Origin: Corynebacterium riegelii
GTDB lineage: Bacteria; Actinomycetota; Actinomycetes; Mycobacteriales; Mycobacteriaceae
Length of the DNA stretch: 64,000 nucleotides
Assembly: GCF_016728505.1 (NCBI RefSeq)
Contig: NZ_CP068159.1
Location: 434,001 to 498,000 of the forward strand
Direction of reading: 5' to 3'
The translations under genes and the position numbers were made by a program. A model generated the notes under the pieces. That model searched no databases, was not told the origin of the DNA, and saw nothing but the letters and a program-made list of their open reading frames with translations. Positions 18,462 to 27,341 of the stretch are shown one piece after another; the first letter of the stretch is position 1, and every line of letters starts with the position of its first letter.

Positions 18462-21008
18462 ATGTCCGATTCGATGTGGGACGCGTCCCAGGTAAGCCGC
18501 ACCTTGGCGGATTATCTTGCGTCCCTTACCGCGGGCGAGGTGGTCACGGTGGTGCTTTCCGGGCACCGTGGCGCTGGCAAACGCTCGACCGTGCGCAAGG
18601 CACTGGTGCTTCTCCCGGAGTGGCAGTTGGTGCATCGCACGGCAGTGGCAGGTCAGGCGGTTGAGAGCTTTCTGTTTGATCACGCCACGCCGACCACCCT
18701 CTGCGTCCACAACGCCCACCTCCTAGACAAGGGTTGTGTGCAGGAGCTGCTCCGTATCCTCAGTGCCGATCCGAAACAGCCGCGTGCACTGATCTTGACT
18801 GTGGACGCCGTGGCCGACTGCGCCGATATCCGCTCCGCGGCAGACATGGCTTTTGACATTCCACCACTGGATACCGAACAGATCCAGCGTCTGGTGTCCA
18901 ACCGTTTAGGCGCGGAAATCTCTTCACGCACTGCAACGGAGATCCGTCGCACCACTGACGGTATCCCCCACCTTGTGCAGCAGGTGTTGAGCGTGTACCC
19001 CGCGGACCACTGGCGCCAACCGGACCCAATGATTCGCATCCCGGAGCAGTGGCGTGAATCGCTGAACAAGCGTACCGAAGGCCTAGATATTCAGCCCTTC
19101 CTCCTTGCGGCCTGCTTGACCTCGTACGCGGACGCACCTCACTCGTTGGCCCTGCTTGAGTACCTTGTTCCCAACGCGCTGGAGCAGTTCTCTACTGCGG
19201 TCAACGCCGGCATCATCGAAGCGCATCTTGTAGACGCACAACGCTTTGTCTATTTCCGGAACATCACGGACCTTGCGGCAATGCGAGCGTCTGCAGATAT
19301 CCCGTATATGCGAAAACTACATCAGCATGCTGCAGAGTTCTACGAGCAGCGCGGTGACATGGACGCCGCAACATTCCACTGGGCGATGGGGCGAACAGCC
19401 ACGAGGTCTGAAGCATGCGAGGCGCTGTTGCAACGTGCTACTGGGCTTGCCAACGCGGGTCAATGGGAGGCCGCAGCGCGCTTCCACCTCCTTTCGGCTT
19501 CCATTGCATCGACTGTGGAAGAGGAGCAGCAGAGCAACCTTCGCGCAGTTGAGTCGCTTATCTCTGCTTCTGACATCAGGCAGGCGAAGCTCCATGCCTC
19601 GAACTTGGCGTCCTCGCTCAGTAACCCGCGCATCGATTCCATGCGTGCGTACCTGGCAATCCATGAGGGCAGGCAAAGCACCGCCGATCAGCTTCTTCAT
19701 CGCGCTTGGGCAACGGAAGCAGATCCAAAGGCACGAACCGATGTAGCTGTCCGACGCGCCATGTTTCATCTGCATGAGTGGCAGCTAGATGACGTCCTTG
19801 CGTGGGATGCGCGAGCGCGCAAAGAAAACGGTGGTGCACCTGCAGCGGAAAGCTACTACCAAGCGCAGCTTGCAGAGAGCGCGCTCAGCGGTCGCGTCGC
19901 CCCCTTTGATCCTTTGCCCGATGAGCACCATGTCCTGGCATTTCGGCGGGAAATGATGCTGGGCTGGCTTTCCCTAGTTCATGACAACCCCTCGGAGACA
20001 CGCCAGCGCCTCCAGTTCACCACCCGCATTGAGGGCTCCCACCGGATTTCACTGTGGATGGACGTCTGGCTCGCACGGGCGATCCTGCTGTTAGGGGAAC
20101 CATTAGCTGCGCTTCGCGTGGTGGAGCGCGGCCTAAACCGCGTCGAGCAGTTCGGCCTGACCTTTCTTACCGGTCCACTGGTGTGGACGGGCTGCGCCGC
20201 TGCATCTATCTTGGGAGACCAAGCTCTGGCGCGAAACTACAGTCAGCGAGCAGGGCTGATTTACGACGTTTCGACGATCCAACGCATCACCTCCCTCATG
20301 GCCCAAATGGACACCGCCGTGTTATTGGGAGACGTCAGCGCTGGCGTGCGCGCCGGCAAACAGCTGACGAAGCTGCAGGACACCATCGATTTTTCACAGC
20401 CAGGGTTCTGGCCGTGGGAGGACACGTACGCCCGGCTCCTGCTTGCATCGGGCCACATCAAGACCGCTGAGAAGGTTGTGGAGGTAGCTGAGGAGCGAAG
20501 CGCGTCCAGCAGTATCGCTTCGGCCCGTGCACGCATCGCTGGGCCGAAGGCGCACCTGCTCATCCAGCGCGGCGATGTCAACGCGGGACTCACCGTGCTT
20601 GATAACGCCGTGGAGATGCTGCGGCCATTGCAACTGCCCTATTACGAGGCTCGATTGTTGTTGAGCATGGGGCAGGTGCTGCGTCGCGTCGGTAAGCGGA
20701 AGCACGCCGACGATGTGCTTGCGCAGGCTGGTGAACTGTTTTCTGCGATGGGTGCCGGCGACTTCCTGGCCATGGCGAACCGTGAGCGGCGTGCCAGTGG
20801 CCTGGGTCAGCAAACGCCGCAGTTCGCAGGCCTGACCCCGCAAGAGGAGGAGATCGCGCAGGCGGTGGCAGCCGGGGCAACCAACCGCGAGGTTGCAGAT
20901 GAGTTCTACCTGTCTACAAAGACGGTGGAGTATCACCTGACCCGCGTATACAGGAAGTTAGGCATTCGCTCCCGAAGCGAGTTGCCACGTGCCTTGGCCA
21001 ACAAGTAG
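18462..21008 (+). CDS. MalT/LuxR-type ATPase regulator of aromatic catabolism (BenR/CatR-like)
   Basis: 848 residues. Seen: P-loop GHRGAGKRS (about 34-42) at the N-terminus of a STAND/AAA-like ATPase domain; a long helical TPR-like middle (about 260-780); and a C-terminal LuxR helix-turn-helix (LTPQEEEIAQAV ... NREVADEFYLSTKTVEYHLTRVYRKLGI, about 790-840). Known: C. glutamicum has a regulator of this build (BenR) inside its cat-ben cluster. Here the gene is divergent from catA and 31 bases upstream of catC, so it is a strong candidate activator of the catechol genes. The true start could be the second Met at residue 5. Confidence 0.82.
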   Translation: MSDSMWDASQVSRTLADYLASLTAGEVVTVVLSGHRGAGKRSTVRKALVLLPEWQLVHRTAVAGQAVESFLFDHATPTTLCVHNAHLLDKGCVQELLRILSADPKQPRALILTVDAVADCADIRSAADMAFDIPPLDTEQIQRLVSNRLGAEISSRTATEIRRTTDGIPHLVQQVLSVYPADHWRQPDPMIRIPEQWRESLNKRTEGLDIQPFLLAACLTSYADAPHSLALLEYLVPNALEQFSTAVNAGIIEAHLVDAQRFVYFRNITDLAAMRASADIPYMRKLHQHAAEFYEQRGDMDAATFHWAMGRTATRSEACEALLQRATGLANAGQWEAAARFHLLSASIASTVEEEQQSNLRAVESLISASDIRQAKLHASNLASSLSNPRIDSMRAYLAIHEGRQSTADQLLHRAWATEADPKARTDVAVRRAMFHLHEWQLDDVLAWDARARKENGGAPAAESYYQAQLAESALSGRVAPFDPLPDEHHVLAFRREMMLGWLSLVHDNPSETRQRLQFTTRIEGSHRISLWMDVWLARAILLLGEPLAALRVVERGLNRVEQFGLTFLTGPLVWTGCAAASILGDQALARNYSQRAGLIYDVSTIQRITSLMAQMDTAVLLGDVSAGVRAGKQLTKLQDTIDFSQPGFWPWEDTYARLLLASGHIKTAEKVVEVAEERSASSSIASARARIAGPKAHLLIQRGDVNAGLTVLDNAVEMLRPLQLPYYEARLLLSMGQVLRRVGKRKHADDVLAQAGELFSAMGAGDFLAMANRERRASGLGQQTPQFAGLTPQEEEIAQAVAAGATNREVADEFYLSTKTVEYHLTRVYRKLGIRSRSELPRALANK

Positions 21009-21039
21009 TTCTCAAGCAATCAACCGAAAGGAAAACACC

Positions 21040-21330
21040 ATGTTGTTTCTTGCCCGTATGGACGTGACGTTCCCCGAGTCACTCACCCCTGAGCAGGTCG
21101 CTGACTTCCAGGCAGCGGAAAAGCAGTACTCCGGGGACCTGCAGCGCAAGGGAACCATGAAGGGCATCTGGCGCGTGGTTGGCGAGTACGCCAACTACTC
21201 CATTTATGACGTTGCTGATAACGACGAGCTGCACCGCGTCCTGTCTGGCTTCCCCATGTACCCGTACATGAAGATCAAGGTGACCCCGCTTGCGGATCAC
21301 CCCAACGTGACGGACGCAGTGGCGTACTAA
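21040..21330 (+). CDS. catC: Muconolactone delta-isomerase CatC
   Basis: 96 residues, the usual size of this small decameric isomerase. It converts muconolactone to 3-oxoadipate enol-lactone. Seen: MLFLARMDVTFPESLTP at the start and the conserved GIWRVVGEYANYSIYDV segment in the middle. ATG 21040 follows a GAAAGGA ribosome-binding site. It lies 31 bases after the LuxR-type regulator on the same strand, separate from catA-catB, which is unlike the catCBA or catABC operons of relatives. Its stop codon lies in a triplicated 13-bp repeat. Confidence 0.93.
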   Translation: MLFLARMDVTFPESLTPEQVADFQAAEKQYSGDLQRKGTMKGIWRVVGEYANYSIYDVADNDELHRVLSGFPMYPYMKIKVTPLADHPNVTDAVAY

Positions 21331-21359
21331 ACCGGCGTACTAAACCGGCGTACTAAACC
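21321..21359. repeat. 13-bp perfect tandem triplication
   Basis: Three exact head-to-tail copies of GGCGTACTAAACC (21321-21333, 21334-21346, 21347-21359). The first copy contains the catC stop codon (TAA) and the last contains the stop codon of the convergent pcaJ (TAG, complement of 21353-21355). Confidence 0.9.
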
Positions 21360-21991
21360 GCTACCTCAAACGGTGCCTCGGTTGCTTCGCGGACAGACTC
21401 AACGGTCTCGCCCGGGGCAACCTCTACAAGGGTTAGGCCCTTCTTCTGATCAACCGTAAACACCGCCAGGTTGGTAATGATCACATCGACGCACTTTGCG
21501 CCAGTGAGCGGCAAGCGGCACTCATTGAGCACCTTGGAGTTGCCGTGCTTGTTCACGTGCTCCATGAGTAGGATGACCTTCTTTGCACCGTGAACCAGGT
21601 CCATGGCGCCGCCCATGCCCTTGACCATCTTGCCGGGGATCATCCAGTTGGCAAGATCACCAAACTGGGACACTTCCATCGCGCCGAGCACTGCAACGTC
21701 GATTGCGCGGGAGCGGATCATGCCGAAGGACGCCGAGGAGCTGAAGAAGGAACCGCCCGGCGCAACCGTAATGGTCTCCTTGCCGGCGTTGATCAGCTCC
21801 GGGTCAACGGCGTCTTCCTTCGGGTACGGACCAACGCCAAGGATGCCGTTTTCGGAGTGCAGCACTACCTCAATGTCCTTGGGCAAGTAGCCCGGGATCA
21901 ACGTTGGCATGCCAATGCCAAGGTTGACGTACTGGCCGTTTTCCAGTTCTTGTGCAGCGCGTGCTGCCATTTCCTGCCTAGACCAAGCCAT
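21353..21991 (-). CDS. pcaJ: 3-oxoadipate CoA-transferase subunit B
   Basis: 212 residues. The beta subunit of the enzyme moving CoA from succinyl-CoA to 3-oxoadipate. Seen: [17 protein letters not shown] near the N-terminus and the active-site glutamate motif [12 protein letters not shown] (about residues 46-57), then [16 protein letters not shown], all typical of class I CoA-transferase B chains. The ATG overlaps the stop of pcaI by one base (TAATG), as expected for a coupled pair. An acetoacetate CoA-transferase would look similar, but location next to pcaR, pcaF and catC favours the beta-ketoadipate role. Confidence 0.92.
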   Translation of the reverse strand: MAWSRQEMAARAAQELENGQYVNLGIGMPTLIPGYLPKDIEVVLHSENGILGVGPYPKEDAVDPELINAGKETITVAPGGSFFSSSASFGMIRSRAIDVAVLGAMEVSQFGDLANWMIPGKMVKGMGGAMDLVHGAKKVILLMEHVNKHGNSKVLNECRLPLTGAKCVDVIITNLAVFTVDQKKGLTLVEVAPGETVESVREATEAPFEVAV

Positions 21992-22734
21992 TATTCGCTC
22001 ACCGTCCTGAACTCAATACCAGTCTCCTGCGGGCCAACGTTGACCACACGGTCCACGTAGATACCGGGCAGGTTGACTTCTGCTGCGGGGATTTCGTCTA
22101 CAACTTCTTCTGCCTGCACGATCGTGATCTTGGCGCTCACGGCTGCATCCGGGTTGAAGTTCTGCGCAGTCTTGGAAAACACCAGGTTGCCGTAACGGTC
22201 CGCCTTTGCCGCGTGGACGAATGCGAAGTCCGGAGTCAGGGCGGTCTCCATCACGTACTGCTCACCGTTGAACTCGCGAAGCTCCTTCGGCTTGGAGTAC
22301 TCGGCGATGGTGCCGTCCGGGTTGTAGCGGGTAGGGATTTCACCGGCGGCCAGCGGGGTGCCTACGCCTGCCTTGGTGTAGAACGCCGGGATGCCAGCGC
22401 CGCCGGCGCGCATGCGCTCAGCCAGGGTGCCCTGCGGGGTGAACTCCACGGTCAGCTCGCCCTCCAGGTACTGGCGTGCGTATTCCTTGTTGGTGCCCAG
22501 GTAGGAACCAATGGAACGCGAGATGCGCTTGTCTGCCAGAAGGAGGCCGAGGCCGAAGCTGTCGGTACCCAGGTTGTTGGAAATGATTGTGAGGTCGCGG
22601 GCGCCTTGGGCACGTAATGCGTCGATAAGCCGGGCGGGGATGCCCACCAGCCCGAAGCCACCGACTGCAATCGATGCACCGTCTTGAATATCAGCGACCG
22701 CTTCCTCCGCTGAAGAAACCACCTTGTTGATCAT
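21991..22734 (-). CDS. pcaI: 3-oxoadipate CoA-transferase subunit A
   Basis: 247 residues. Partner subunit of PcaJ. Seen: the CoA-binding [13 protein letters not shown] segment (about 22-34), the [23 protein letters not shown] stretch split by family-typical glycine turns, and [19 protein letters not shown], diagnostic for A chains. It is divergent from the IclR regulator gene. The 74-bp gap has a perfect 15-bp palindrome 38 bases upstream of this start, so pcaIJ is very likely under PcaR control. Confidence 0.92.
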   Translation of the reverse strand: MINKVVSSAEEAVADIQDGASIAVGGFGLVGIPARLIDALRAQGARDLTIISNNLGTDSFGLGLLLADKRISRSIGSYLGTNKEYARQYLEGELTVEFTPQGTLAERMRAGGAGIPAFYTKAGVGTPLAAGEIPTRYNPDGTIAEYSKPKELREFNGEQYVMETALTPDFAFVHAAKADRYGNLVFSKTAQNFNPDAAVSAKITIVQAEEVVDEIPAAEVNLPGIYVDRVVNVGPQETGIEFRTVSE

Positions 22735-22771
22735 GTGGCCATCCTAACGCCAGTTCGCGTGTTGCACAAGG

Positions 22772-22786
22772 GTTCACAATGTGAAC
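22772..22786. promoter_or_regulatory. Probable PcaR (IclR-type) operator
   Basis: Perfect palindrome GTTCACAATGTGAAC with a central A, placed midway in the 74-bp gap between pcaI and the divergent regulator gene. Both size and position suit an IclR-family regulator. Confidence 0.7.
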
Positions 22787-22808
22787 TTTATGAGGTAGGC
22801 TCACAATC

Positions 22809-23582
22809 ATGACAGAGAGTGACGTACAACTCGTCCAAAGCTTAAGCCGCGGACTTGCGGTTATCCGCGCGTTCGACGGCACTCGCCCACGCCAAACACT
22901 CGCCCAAGTTGCGGAGGTCACCGGTCTGCCGCGCGCTACCACGCGCCGCTTCCTGCACACACTGGTTGCAGAGGGCTTCGCGCGTACCGACGGCACCGTG
23001 TTCTGGCTCACCCCCAAAACCCTGGAGCTGGGCTACTCCTACCTGTCCAGCCTGGGACTTCCCACAATCGCCCAACCGCACCTGGAAGCGCTGTCGCACC
23101 AGTTGAACGAATCGTGCTCCACGTCCGTTTTGGATGGCACAGACGTGGTGTACGTGGCGCGTGCGGCGGCGAACCGGATCATGAGCGTGAACATCACCAT
23201 CGGCACGCGCTTCCCGGCGCACGCCACGTCCATGGGTCGGATGCTGCTGTCCGGCTTAAGCGAGCAGGAGCTGGATGCGTACTTGGCTGGTGTGACGCTG
23301 AAACACCTCACGCCGCGCACCATCACCAACAAGCACGAGCTTCAAGCAGCAATCCAGAAGGCTGCCGAGCAGGGCTACTGCATCGTGGACGAGGAGCTAG
23401 AGCTTGGCCTTCGCTCGGTGGCCTGCCCAGTAACCAACGCCCACGGTGAGGTGGTTGCGGCGGTCAACGTTTCGGCACACGCTGCAGCGTATTCGGTTGA
23501 CCAGTTGCGGGAAACGCTGTTGCCGCCGCTCAAGGAAGCAGCGAGTGCCATTTCCAACGACATTATTACGACCAAGAAATGA
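22809..23582 (+). CDS. pcaR: IclR-family regulator of the beta-ketoadipate pathway (PcaR)
   Basis: 257 residues. Seen: N-terminal winged helix (QTLAQVAEVTGLPRATTRRF, about 39-58) and a C-terminal IclR effector domain with GTRFPAHATSMGRMLLSGLS and the late CIVDEELELGLRSVACPV motif. Known: PcaR/PobR-type IclR proteins respond to beta-ketoadipate or protocatechuate. It lies between divergent pcaIJ and downstream pcaF, whose start is 8 bases after its stop. This context makes it the local pathway regulator. The gene product probably controls pcaIJ, itself and pcaF. Confidence 0.88.
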   Translation: MTESDVQLVQSLSRGLAVIRAFDGTRPRQTLAQVAEVTGLPRATTRRFLHTLVAEGFARTDGTVFWLTPKTLELGYSYLSSLGLPTIAQPHLEALSHQLNESCSTSVLDGTDVVYVARAAANRIMSVNITIGTRFPAHATSMGRMLLSGLSEQELDAYLAGVTLKHLTPRTITNKHELQAAIQKAAEQGYCIVDEELELGLRSVACPVTNAHGEVVAAVNVSAHAAAYSVDQLRETLLPPLKEAASAISNDIITTKK

Positions 23583-23590
23583 GGAAGAAC

Positions 23591-24802
23591 ATGTCTGACA
23601 TTGTGATCTGCAACCCGAAGCGCACCGCTGTGGGCCGCTACGGCGGCGCATTCGTAGGCGTCCCGGTGCAGGAGTTGGCCTCCACCGTGGTCAAGGCAGT
23701 GATCGAAGAAGCCGGTATCTCCGGTGCCGATATTGATGACATTATCTTTGGCCAAGCATCCCCCAACGGCGCTGCACCCGCACTGGGCCGCATCGTTGCG
23801 CTGGACGCCGAGCTGGGTATTGAGGTGCCGGGCATGCAGCTGGACCGCCGTTGCGGCTCCGGCCTGCAGGCGATTACCACCGCGGCTGCGCACATCGCAT
23901 CTGGTGCGGCAGACCTGATCATTGCCGGTGGTGCTGAGTCCATGTCGAACACTGAGTACACCGTTGACGGCAAGATCCGTTGGGGCGCCAAGGGCGGCTC
24001 GATGGAGCTAACGGACCGCCTGCAGGAAGGTCGCGAAAAGGCCGGCGGTAAGCACCACCCAATCGCCGGCGGCATGATCGAAACCGCTGAGAACCTGCGC
24101 AAGGAGTACACGATCACTCGTGAGCGCCAAGACAAGGTTGCTGCGGAATCCCACCGTCGTGCAGCAGCAGCCCAGGAGGCTGGTGACTTTGACGCTGAGA
24201 TCGTGCCGGTGTCCGTCCCGCAGCGCAAGGGCGACCCGATCATTGTGGACAAGGATGAACACATCCGCCCTAACACCACCGTGGAGTCCCTGGCCAAGCT
24301 GCCTCCGGTAATGGGCAAGAAGATTGAGAGCGCCACTGTGACCGCTGGCAACGCCTCCGGCCAGAACGACGGCGCGGCAGCCATGATCGTGACCACGCGC
24401 GAAAAGGCCGAGGAGCTTGGCTTGACCCCGGTAGCGGTGCTGCGCGGCTGGGCTGTCGCAGGCGTGGCACCTGAGACCATGGGCATCGGCCCTGTTGCCG
24501 CAACCAAGAAGGTCTTCGACCGCGAGGGCCTGACGTTTGATGACATTGATCTCATCGAGCTCAACGAGGCCTTCGCCGCCCAGGCGCTGGCCGTGCTGGA
24601 CGCATGGGGCATTTCCGAAGATGACCCCCGCGTCAACCCGGTCGGCTCCGGCATCTCCCTTGGCCACCCGGTTGGCGCCACCGGTGCCCGCATGCTGGTC
24701 ACCGCAGCGCACCGCATGCAGCGCACTGACGCCAAGCGTGCTCTGATCACAATGTGCATCGGCGGCGGGCAGGGCTTGGCCGCGGTGATTGAAAAGGCGT
24801 AA
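23591..24802 (+). CDS. pcaF: Beta-ketoadipyl-CoA thiolase PcaF
   Basis: 403 residues from ATG 23591 (MSDIVICNPKRTAVGRYGG), with GAGGA before it. An ATG at 23579 overlapping pcaR is possible but lacks a spaced ribosome-binding site. It cleaves 3-oxoadipyl-CoA to acetyl-CoA and succinyl-CoA. Seen: catalytic Cys in LDRRCGSGLQAI (about 85-96), NEAFAAQ, GHPVGATGAR with the catalytic His, and CIGGGQG with the second Cys near the C-terminus. A plain acetyl-CoA acetyltransferase would look much the same; location decides the call. Confidence 0.92.
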   Translation: MSDIVICNPKRTAVGRYGGAFVGVPVQELASTVVKAVIEEAGISGADIDDIIFGQASPNGAAPALGRIVALDAELGIEVPGMQLDRRCGSGLQAITTAAAHIASGAADLIIAGGAESMSNTEYTVDGKIRWGAKGGSMELTDRLQEGREKAGGKHHPIAGGMIETAENLRKEYTITRERQDKVAAESHRRAAAAQEAGDFDAEIVPVSVPQRKGDPIIVDKDEHIRPNTTVESLAKLPPVMGKKIESATVTAGNASGQNDGAAAMIVTTREKAEELGLTPVAVLRGWAVAGVAPETMGIGPVAATKKVFDREGLTFDDIDLIELNEAFAAQALAVLDAWGISEDDPRVNPVGSGISLGHPVGATGARMLVTAAHRMQRTDAKRALITMCIGGGQGLAAVIEKA

Positions 24803-24812
24803 TCTCGCCACC

Positions 24813-25094
24813 ATGCAGAATTCTGGGAGGGACTACGCCATCGGCGTCGCGTTGATCGTGCTGTGCGCTGCGGCGGTTGTGTTTTTGAGTGGCTCCACCG
24901 CCGTGTTCACCGCGATCGCCGGCGCTATCGGCGGTGCGCTGTTCATCATCAAAGGTGTGCAGGCCAGCAACCAGGCCGGCGACCAGCCTGACATTCAGCC
25001 CGGCATTCAGCCCGGCGGCTACGACCCGCTAAGCACCGACATTCCGGATTCCGGCGTGGATTGGGACGCCGAGTACAAGCGCAACTGGGGCTAG
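24813..25094 (+). CDS. Small membrane protein, unknown function
   Basis: 93 residues from ATG 24813 (MQNSGRDYAIGVALIV). Seen: two closely spaced hydrophobic stretches (about 8-27 and 28-48), then a Gln/Pro/Asp-rich hydrophilic tail with a short internal repeat (PDIQPGIQPGG). No family recognised. It starts 10 bases after pcaF and may be co-transcribed, but nothing ties it to the pathway. Its TAG stop shares four bases (CTAG) with the convergent antiporter gene. Confidence 0.6.
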   Translation: MQNSGRDYAIGVALIVLCAAAVVFLSGSTAVFTAIAGAIGGALFIIKGVQASNQAGDQPDIQPGIQPGGYDPLSTDIPDSGVDWDAEYKRNWG

Positions 25095-26722
25095 CGCTGC
25101 TCGCGCTCCATTTTGATGACCTGGCTGGGGCACGCCAGCACGCTTCGCTTCGTACCAAGGATCACGCGATCCAGATCCGCTTGGACCGCATCAACATCTG
25201 CCGGGTCGTACCGGCGCTCCCTGCGTGCCTTGTGCAGCTCACGACTTGCGGCTTTGAGCGCAACTCTCTGCATCTCAAGGGCACTTTCGCGGGCACGCTC
25301 AAAGGTGGCCATGCGCTCGTCGGTGGTCTCAGAATCCAGCAGGCGTTTGTCCGCGATGGATTCCAGCCAGTCCTGCACCATGGCGTAAGCCTCCGGCGCG
25401 TGCTCCTGCCCGTGCTCACGCACTGCCCGGCGCGCCGCGGCGTAGGCCCGTTGGTTCAGCTCCTCGTACACCCGGTCTGCATCGGGCGCTTTTCGCAGGT
25501 CAAGCCTTCCGACGAGCCACGGCAACAGCAAGCCGGGTACCACCATCGTGCACGTCAATACTGTCAACGCGATAACTGAAAGCTCGTGGTGGTACTCGGT
25601 GGCTGAGGGCGGAATAGCCAGCACCAGCGCCAGGGTGACCAAGCCGCGCATGCCGGACCACGCCATCAGCAGTACTTCCTGTAGTCGAAGCGGGGCAATG
25701 CGGGTGCGCCCTTTGCGTTGATTGAGTTTGTACAGCACCCACATCCAAACCAGCCGCACTGCAAACGCAACGATGGAGAGCACCACGCCAACCTGCACGG
25801 CGGCCCAGATGGACGTACCTGCGTCATCAATAGCGTCGCGAACACTCATGCCGATCAGGCCGAAGGCAACACCGGTGAACAGCAATTCCACAGTGGCCCA
25901 GAAGGAGTGACCGGTCAGGCGATCCTCCGCGGTCATGGTGGAGCGGGATGACAATTCCACCGCTGCAATCACAATCGCAATCACGCCTGAAGCGTGGATT
26001 GCTTCGCACCCTGCGTAGATGGCAAACGGCAGCACCCAGGTAAACGCCGTACGGATCACCGAATCGGGAACGGAGTTAGCAAACAGGGCAGCTAGTCTGC
26101 CCACGATCAAGCCCACCACCACGGCAACCGCCGCGGCGTAGAGGAACTCAAAGAAGCCTTTGGTGAAGTCCACCTCGCCATGCGCAACCACTGCGGCCAT
26201 GGCCATGTTGAAGGTGACGATGGAGGCGGCGTCATTAAACAAGCCCTCCGTCTGCAGCGTTCCGGTAATACGTTTCGGGATACCGGCGGGACCTGCGACC
26301 GCTTCCACGGCCACCGGGTCTGGCGGGGCGATCGCTGCAGCGATCACCATTGCAGCGGCCAGGCTCAGTCCCGGCAGGATCCACATCGCCGTAGCGGTCA
26401 GTGCCGCGATGGTGAGGAACACCAAGATCACGCTCATGGTCAGCACCACATTCAGCTGTGAGGCGATCTGGCCCCAACTCGTGCGCCTCGCCAGCGACCA
26501 CAACAAGGGCGGCAGGAAGATCGGCAAGATCAGGTGCGGGGGAATAGACACCGTGTCAATGCCCGGGATGAAAATAAACGGCACCACGACAATGGTCAGG
26601 AGCGCTGGCCAGGGGATGCCGGTGCGCTCACCAATCGCAGCAACGAAAACGGTGGCTAGCAGCAGCCCGATCAGCGCGATAAATGTTCCCACACCGGAAT
26701 ATTTTAGAACCCGCGTTGACAC
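25091..26722 (-). CDS. Na+/H+ antiporter, CPA1/NhaP type
   Basis: 543 residues. Seen: about 12 hydrophobic segments in the first 400 residues. The conserved ion-site region of CPA1 exchangers is present as AIAPPDPVAVEAVAG (about 131-145) followed by GLFNDAASIVTFNMA (the ND-type motif, about 159-173). A charged, helical cytoplasmic tail (about 410-543) rich in Arg and Glu follows. Role: export of Na+ (or K+) in exchange for H+ at the plasma membrane. Start is GTG 26722. The next gene upstream on the same strand is 620 bases away, so it is probably monocistronic. Confidence 0.9.
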   Translation of the reverse strand: MSTRVLKYSGVGTFIALIGLLLATVFVAAIGERTGIPWPALLTIVVVPFIFIPGIDTVSIPPHLILPIFLPPLLWSLARRTSWGQIASQLNVVLTMSVILVFLTIAALTATAMWILPGLSLAAAMVIAAAIAPPDPVAVEAVAGPAGIPKRITGTLQTEGLFNDAASIVTFNMAMAAVVAHGEVDFTKGFFEFLYAAAVAVVVGLIVGRLAALFANSVPDSVIRTAFTWVLPFAIYAGCEAIHASGVIAIVIAAVELSSRSTMTAEDRLTGHSFWATVELLFTGVAFGLIGMSVRDAIDDAGTSIWAAVQVGVVLSIVAFAVRLVWMWVLYKLNQRKGRTRIAPLRLQEVLLMAWSGMRGLVTLALVLAIPPSATEYHHELSVIALTVLTCTMVVPGLLLPWLVGRLDLRKAPDADRVYEELNQRAYAAARRAVREHGQEHAPEAYAMVQDWLESIADKRLLDSETTDERMATFERARESALEMQRVALKAASRELHKARRERRYDPADVDAVQADLDRVILGTKRSVLACPSQVIKMEREQR

Positions 26723-26825
26723 AATAAGCTATAGTCTTTGCTCGGCCTGGAATACGAGACATGTTGTGTGCCCCCGGTTTGCCGGGAAGAGCTGCACGTA
26801 AATCTGATTACGCCACCGAAGCCTG

Positions 26826-27262
26826 TTGGCGGTGTTCGCGTTGGCGCCGTCAAGAGCCATGGCCCAAGACACACTATGGCTGATCACCGTGCTGTACATG
26901 CCGACAATTCTGGGCTCGGCGCAGTCCTGTTCGTGCTCGCCGCAATCGCCACGGTACTGGGGTGGACGGGAACTCGCGCGAAAACCACTACCGAGCCAAG
27001 CCCACAGGAGGCCGTCTACTCCCTGTCACCAAACGACACAATCCGCCAGGCGCTGCACATGTTCGTAGACAAGCGGATTTCTGGCGCGCCGCTGCTTAGC
27101 GACGACCGCACGCTGGCCGGTTTCGTCTCAGACGGCGACGTACTCGACGTTTGTGCCGGTCGCTGGGTAGCTCAACCGGCCGGAGCCGGAGAGTTGTTGG
27201 AGAGTTGTTTGAAACAACTCCAAACAACTCTGAAACAACTTCACCTCAAAACACCCCAGTAA
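26826..27262 (+). pseudogene. Remnant of a membrane protein with a CBS domain
   Basis: Seen: one frame from about 26826 gives a hydrophobic stretch (DTLWLITVLYMPTILGSA). A second frame takes over near 26920 with VLFVLAAIATVLGWTG and then a CBS-like half (VYSLSPNDTIRQALHMF, then SGAPLLSDDRTLAGFVSDGDVLD). The two frames read together look like the end of one membrane protein broken by a frameshift. The CBS part ends abruptly before a repeat array. Not assigned to a named family. An intact 174-codon frame from 26738 covers only the second part, so a small real protein remains possible. Confidence 0.45.
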
Positions 27263-27316
27263 ATGCACTATTTTCGCAGTTCACCATAGTTGTTTGGAGT
27301 TGTTCAGAGTTGTTTA
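27190..27316. repeat. Array of AGTTGTTT boxes in both orientations
   Basis: A 19-bp perfect palindrome (27202-27220, GAGTTGTTT-G-AAACAACTC) is followed by AAACAACT copies at about 27222 and 27233. After a 48-base spacer come AGTTGTTT (27289), AGTTGTT (27299) and AGTTGTTT (27309). Together they make a large imperfect inverted repeat downstream of the convergent EamA gene stop (27342) and over the end of the CBS remnant. Confidence 0.75.
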
Positions 27317-27341
27317 TTACTCACCGCTTTACTCTCGCAAC

